Below, in pieces: positions 60,948 to 64,000 of a DNA stretch of 64,000 bases (its first letter is position 1; every line of letters starts with the position of its first letter). The stretch comes from Mycolicibacterium sp. S2-37 (GTDB taxonomy: Bacteria > Actinomycetota > Actinomycetes > Mycobacteriales > Mycobacteriaceae), in NCBI RefSeq assembly GCF_017352375.1, contig NZ_JAFEVR010000007.1, positions 186,001 through 250,000 of the forward strand, read 5' to 3'. The translations under genes and the position numbers were made by a program. The notes beneath the pieces are model-generated. The model had not been told where the DNA came from. It worked only from the letters and a program-made list of their open reading frames with translations, and ran no database searches.

Positions 60948-62486
60948 ATGCTCATCGCGATACCACGCGAGTCGCAGCCCGGAGAGACCCGTGTCGCTGC
61001 CACACCGCACACCGTCGGGCAGATCCTCAAGCTCGGGTACTCGGTGATCGTCGAGTCCGGCGCCGGGGCCGCCTCGAGTTTCTCCGATGCCGCCTACGCG
61101 GAGGCAGGCGCCGAGATAGGCGACCCGTGGGTCGGTGACGTCGTCCTCAAGGTCAACGCACCGACCGAGGGCGAGATCGCGGCGCTGCGCGACGGCGCAA
61201 CCCTGATCAGCCTGATCTCTCCCGGGCTCAACCCCGAACTCGTCGAGAAGCTGTCCGCCCGCCCGATCACCGTGCTGGCCATGGATGCCGTGCCGCGGAT
61301 CTCCCGGGCGCAGTCGCTGGACGTGCTGTCGTCGATGGCGAACATCGCCGGTTACCGCGCCGTCGTCGAAGCAGCCCACCGGTTCGGCCGGTTCTTCACC
61401 GGCCAGGTCACCGCGGCGGGCAAGGTACCGCCGGCCAAGGTGCTCGTGGTCGGAGCCGGTGTGGCGGGCCTGGCGGCCATCGGCGCTGCGGGCAGTCTCG
61501 GCGCGATCGTGCGGGCCACCGACCCGCGTCCGGAGGTCGCCGACCAGGTGGCCTCGCTGGGCGGGGAGTACCTGGCCGTCGACCCCGCGGCCGCCGAGGT
61601 CTCGGCCACCGGCTACGCCAAGGAGATGGGCGACGACTACAAGGCCCGCGAGGCCGCGCTGTACGCCGAGCAGTGCAAGGACGTCGACATCATCATCACC
61701 ACCGCACTCATCCCGGGCCGGCCCGCGCCGCGGATCATCACCGGGGACATGGTGGCCTCGATGAAGCCGGGCAGCGTGATCGTCGACATGGCCGCCGCCA
61801 ACGGGGGCAACGTCGAGGGCACCGTCAAGGACCAGGCGATCGTCACCGACAACGGGGTGACGATCATCGGCTACACCGATCTGGCCGGGCGGCTGCCCGC
61901 CCAGGCGTCCCAGCTGTACGGCACCAACCTGGTCAACCTCCTCAAACTGCTCACCCCGGACAAGGACGGCCGGCTCACCCTCGACTTCGACGACGTGGTG
62001 CAGCGCTCGGTGACCGTCGTCCGCGACGGCGAGGTCACCTGGCCGCCGCCACCGGTCCAGGTCTCCGCTGCGCCGGCGGCCACGACCCCCGCCGCGCCGG
62101 TCGAGGCGCCGAAGGCCAAACAGCCCATGACGACGGGACGGCGCCTCGGCGTCACGTTCGCCGCCGCCGCGGTGCTGTTCGCGCTGATCGCGTTCTCCCC
62201 CGCCGCACTACAGGTGCACCTGACGGTCTTCGCGCTGGCGATCGTGATCGGCTACTACGTCATCGGCAACGTCCACCACGCGCTGCACACACCGCTGATG
62301 TCGGTGACCAACGCCATCTCGGGCATCATCGTCGTCGGCGCGCTGCTGCAGGTCGGCCACGGTGACCAAGGAAACGGCACAGTCGTCACCGCGCTGGCGA
62401 CCGCCGCGATCCTGCTCGCCAGCATCAACGTCTTCGGTGGCTTCGCGGTGACTCGCCGCATGCTGGCGATGTTCTCGAGGAGCTAG
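60948..62486 (+). CDS. pntA: NAD(P) transhydrogenase alpha subunit, fused form
   Basis: A 512-residue protein combining the NAD(H)-binding domain I (about residues 1-375; [44 protein letters not shown] region) and, after a Pro/Ala linker, the membrane part of the alpha subunit with four hydrophobic segments (about 405-505). It couples hydride transfer from NADH to NADP with proton entry. In M. tuberculosis these two parts are, as I recall, separate genes pntAa and pntAb; here they are one frame. It lies 4 nt upstream of pntB. Confidence 0.95.
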   Translation: MLIAIPRESQPGETRVAATPHTVGQILKLGYSVIVESGAGAASSFSDAAYAEAGAEIGDPWVGDVVLKVNAPTEGEIAALRDGATLISLISPGLNPELVEKLSARPITVLAMDAVPRISRAQSLDVLSSMANIAGYRAVVEAAHRFGRFFTGQVTAAGKVPPAKVLVVGAGVAGLAAIGAAGSLGAIVRATDPRPEVADQVASLGGEYLAVDPAAAEVSATGYAKEMGDDYKAREAALYAEQCKDVDIIITTALIPGRPAPRIITGDMVASMKPGSVIVDMAAANGGNVEGTVKDQAIVTDNGVTIIGYTDLAGRLPAQASQLYGTNLVNLLKLLTPDKDGRLTLDFDDVVQRSVTVVRDGEVTWPPPPVQVSAAPAATTPAAPVEAPKAKQPMTTGRRLGVTFAAAAVLFALIAFSPAALQVHLTVFALAIVIGYYVIGNVHHALHTPLMSVTNAISGIIVVGALLQVGHGDQGNGTVVTALATAAILLASINVFGGFAVTRRMLAMFSRS

Positions 62487-62490
62487 CCCC

Positions 62491-63927
62491 ATGTTCACGA
62501 TAGAGACGGCCGCCACCGCGGCCTACGTCGTCGCTGCGCTGCTGTTCATCCTGGCGCTGGCCGGCCTGTCGAAGCACGAGACGTCCAGGGCCGGAAACAG
62601 TTTCGGTATCGCAGGCATGGCGCTCGCGTTGATCGCGACGGTCGCACTGGCACTGGCGCGGCACATCGAACCGATCGGCCTGGCGCTGCTCGCGGGCGCG
62701 GTGATCATCGGTGCGGCGATCGGTCTGTGGCGCGCCAAGGTCGTCGAGATGACCGGCATGCCCGAGCTGATCGCGCTGCTGCACTCGTTCGTCGGCCTGG
62801 CCGCCGTGCTGGTCGGCTGGAACGGCTATCTGCACGTCGAGGGTGACCCCGACAGATTCGAACCCGGCGCCGAGGCCGTCAGGCTCAGCGCCGAGGGCAT
62901 GCTCGGGATCCACTCCGCCGAGGTCGTCATCGGCGTCTTCATCGGCGCGGTGACGTTCACCGGTTCGATCGTGGCCAACCTCAAGCTGTCGGCCCGGATC
63001 AAATCGGCCCCGATGATGTTGCCGGGCAAGAACTTCCTCAACGTCGGTGCGCTGGTGGTGTTCGCGGCGCTGACGGTGTGGTTCGTGATCGATCCGCAGC
63101 TGTGGCTGCTGATCGTGGTCACCGTGCTGGCGCTGCTGCTGGGGTGGCATCTGGTCGCCTCGATCGGCGGCGGCGACATGCCGGTGGTGGTGTCGATGCT
63201 CAACAGCTACTCGGGCTGGGCCGCGGCGGCATCCGGGTTCCTGCTCGGCAACGATCTGCTGATCATCACCGGCGCGCTGGTCGGGTCGTCCGGTGCGTAC
63301 CTGTCCTACATCATGTGCAAGGCGATGAACCGGTCGTTCATCTCCGTCATCGCCGGCGGGTTCGGGATGGAGAGTTCCAGCGGCGGGTCCGATGTCGACT
63401 ACGGCGAGCACCGCGAGATCACTGCCGAGGGTGCAGCCGAACTGCTCACCGGCGCCACATCGGTGATCATCACCCCGGGTTACGGCATGGCTGTGGCCCA
63501 GGCGCAGTACGGCGTCGCCGATCTGACCCGCAAACTGCGCGAGCGTGGCGTCGACGTGCGCTTCGGCATCCACCCCGTCGCGGGCCGGTTGCCCGGGCAC
63601 ATGAATGTGCTGCTGGCCGAGGCGAAGGTGCCCTACGACATCGTGCTCGAGATGGACGAGATCAACGACGACTTCGACGACACCGACGTCGTTCTGGTGA
63701 TCGGCGCCAACGACACCGTCAACCCCGCTGCGTCGGAGGATCCGAGCAGCCCGATCGCCGGTATGCCCGTGCTGACGGTGTGGAACGCCGCCAACGTCAT
63801 CGTGTTCAAACGCTCGATGGCCTCCGGCTACGCCGGAGTGCAGAACCCGCTGTTCTTCCGGGAGAACACCCAGATGCTGTTCGGTGACGCACGCGACCGG
63901 GTCAACGACATCCTCGCCGCGCTCTAG
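62491..63927 (+). CDS. pntB: NAD(P) transhydrogenase beta subunit
   Basis: A 478-residue protein with about eight or nine membrane segments (residues 5-265) that form most of the proton channel. The NADP(H)-binding domain III follows (about 300-478: [69 protein letters not shown]). It assembles with PntA in the plasma membrane to make NADPH. Confidence 0.96.
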   Translation: MFTIETAATAAYVVAALLFILALAGLSKHETSRAGNSFGIAGMALALIATVALALARHIEPIGLALLAGAVIIGAAIGLWRAKVVEMTGMPELIALLHSFVGLAAVLVGWNGYLHVEGDPDRFEPGAEAVRLSAEGMLGIHSAEVVIGVFIGAVTFTGSIVANLKLSARIKSAPMMLPGKNFLNVGALVVFAALTVWFVIDPQLWLLIVVTVLALLLGWHLVASIGGGDMPVVVSMLNSYSGWAAAASGFLLGNDLLIITGALVGSSGAYLSYIMCKAMNRSFISVIAGGFGMESSSGGSDVDYGEHREITAEGAAELLTGATSVIITPGYGMAVAQAQYGVADLTRKLRERGVDVRFGIHPVAGRLPGHMNVLLAEAKVPYDIVLEMDEINDDFDDTDVVLVIGANDTVNPAASEDPSSPIAGMPVLTVWNAANVIVFKRSMASGYAGVQNPLFFRENTQMLFGDARDRVNDILAAL

Positions 63928-63979
63928 CGTTCCGGTGCCGTCCTCGGCAAGGCGTCCGGGTTCTGCCGCGGTCCGCCAC

Positions 63980-63985
63980 TAGCAT
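63980..63985 (+). promoter_or_regulatory. -10 element of a leaderless gene at the window edge
   Basis: TAGCAT (TANNNT) is followed by 7 nt and a GTG at 63993, the same geometry as other leaderless starts in this window. Confidence 0.4.
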
Positions 63986-63992
63986 CCCGAGC

Positions 63993-64000
63993 GTGCCCCA
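63993..64000 (+). CDS. Possible start of a truncated gene
   Basis: GTGCCCCA at the very end of the window may be the first codons of the next gene, judged only by the -10 element upstream. Nothing can be said about the product. Confidence 0.25.

Overview
The window is a GC-rich actinobacterial chromosome segment, almost certainly from a fast-growing Mycobacterium (Mycolicibacterium). It carries a complete mce1 locus (fadD5, yrbE1A/B, mce1A-F, mam1A-D) with a divergent mce1R. Flanking genes appear in the order I recall for M. tuberculosis Rv0155-Rv0189c: pntA/pntB, adhE1, a thioesterase, a TB18.5-like protein, mce1R, mce1, pirin, sigG, the Rv0183 lipase, DUF2786, TIGR04338 and ilvD. Several accessory clusters are inserted into this backbone. 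I see no IS element, prophage, CRISPR array, tRNA or rRNA. Coding density is very high and no gap exceeds about 220 bp.

Layout. 1-4.4 kb: ilvD, a DUF222/HNH (13E12-type) gene, a LysE exporter and a secreted trypsin-like protease. 4.4-7.3 kb: a probable catabolic unit (DAPG/phloretin-hydrolase-like protein plus a berberine-bridge-type flavoprotein) divergent from an IclR regulator, with two clean palindromic operators between them. 7.3-11.5 kb: small enzymes, a TIGR04338 metalloprotein, DUF2786, an alpha/beta-hydrolase lipoprotein without its nucleophile, and the Rv0183-type monoacylglycerol lipase. 11.5-16.7 kb: sigG, a deletion remnant of a second DUF222/HNH gene, a DUF4436 membrane protein, a MarR/pirin pair, a PQQ-type sugar dehydrogenase lipoprotein and a GlsB-like protein. 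16.9-22.5 kb: a secreted phosphodiester glycosidase, an OatA-like acyltransferase, a fructosamine-kinase-like protein, an SDR and a DUF1275 membrane protein.

22.5-38.2 kb: the mce1 lipid-import operon on the minus strand. Its 13 genes mostly overlap or abut, and mce1R is divergent. 38.3-41.3 kb: TB18.5-like protein, thioesterase, zinc alcohol dehydrogenase and an MscS channel. 41.4-46.3 kb: a sugar-acid (aldarate) module made of a talarate/galactarate-dehydratase-like enzyme, an FCD-GntR regulator and a TctABC transporter, with a 31-bp palindrome as probable operator. 46.5-49.1 kb: an SDR/TetR operon, a 42-codon small ORF and a TIGR00027 methyltransferase. 49.1-51.9 kb: a sulfonate-type ABC importer preceded by an 11-codon reading frame ending Cys-Cys-Arg and a hairpin over its stop codon, which looks like a cysteine-sensing attenuator. 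51.9-53.5 kb: a CPA1 Na+/H+ antiporter. 53.5-60.9 kb: two divergent operons with six glycosyltransferases and a WcbI-type protein, an unassigned glycan locus. 60.9-63.9 kb: proton-translocating transhydrogenase with a fused alpha subunit.

Several plus-strand genes appear to start leaderless: a TANNNT -10 hexamer lies 6-8 nt before the start codon at 3030, 6554, 11581, 57570 and 63993. This agrees with mycobacterial promoter habits.
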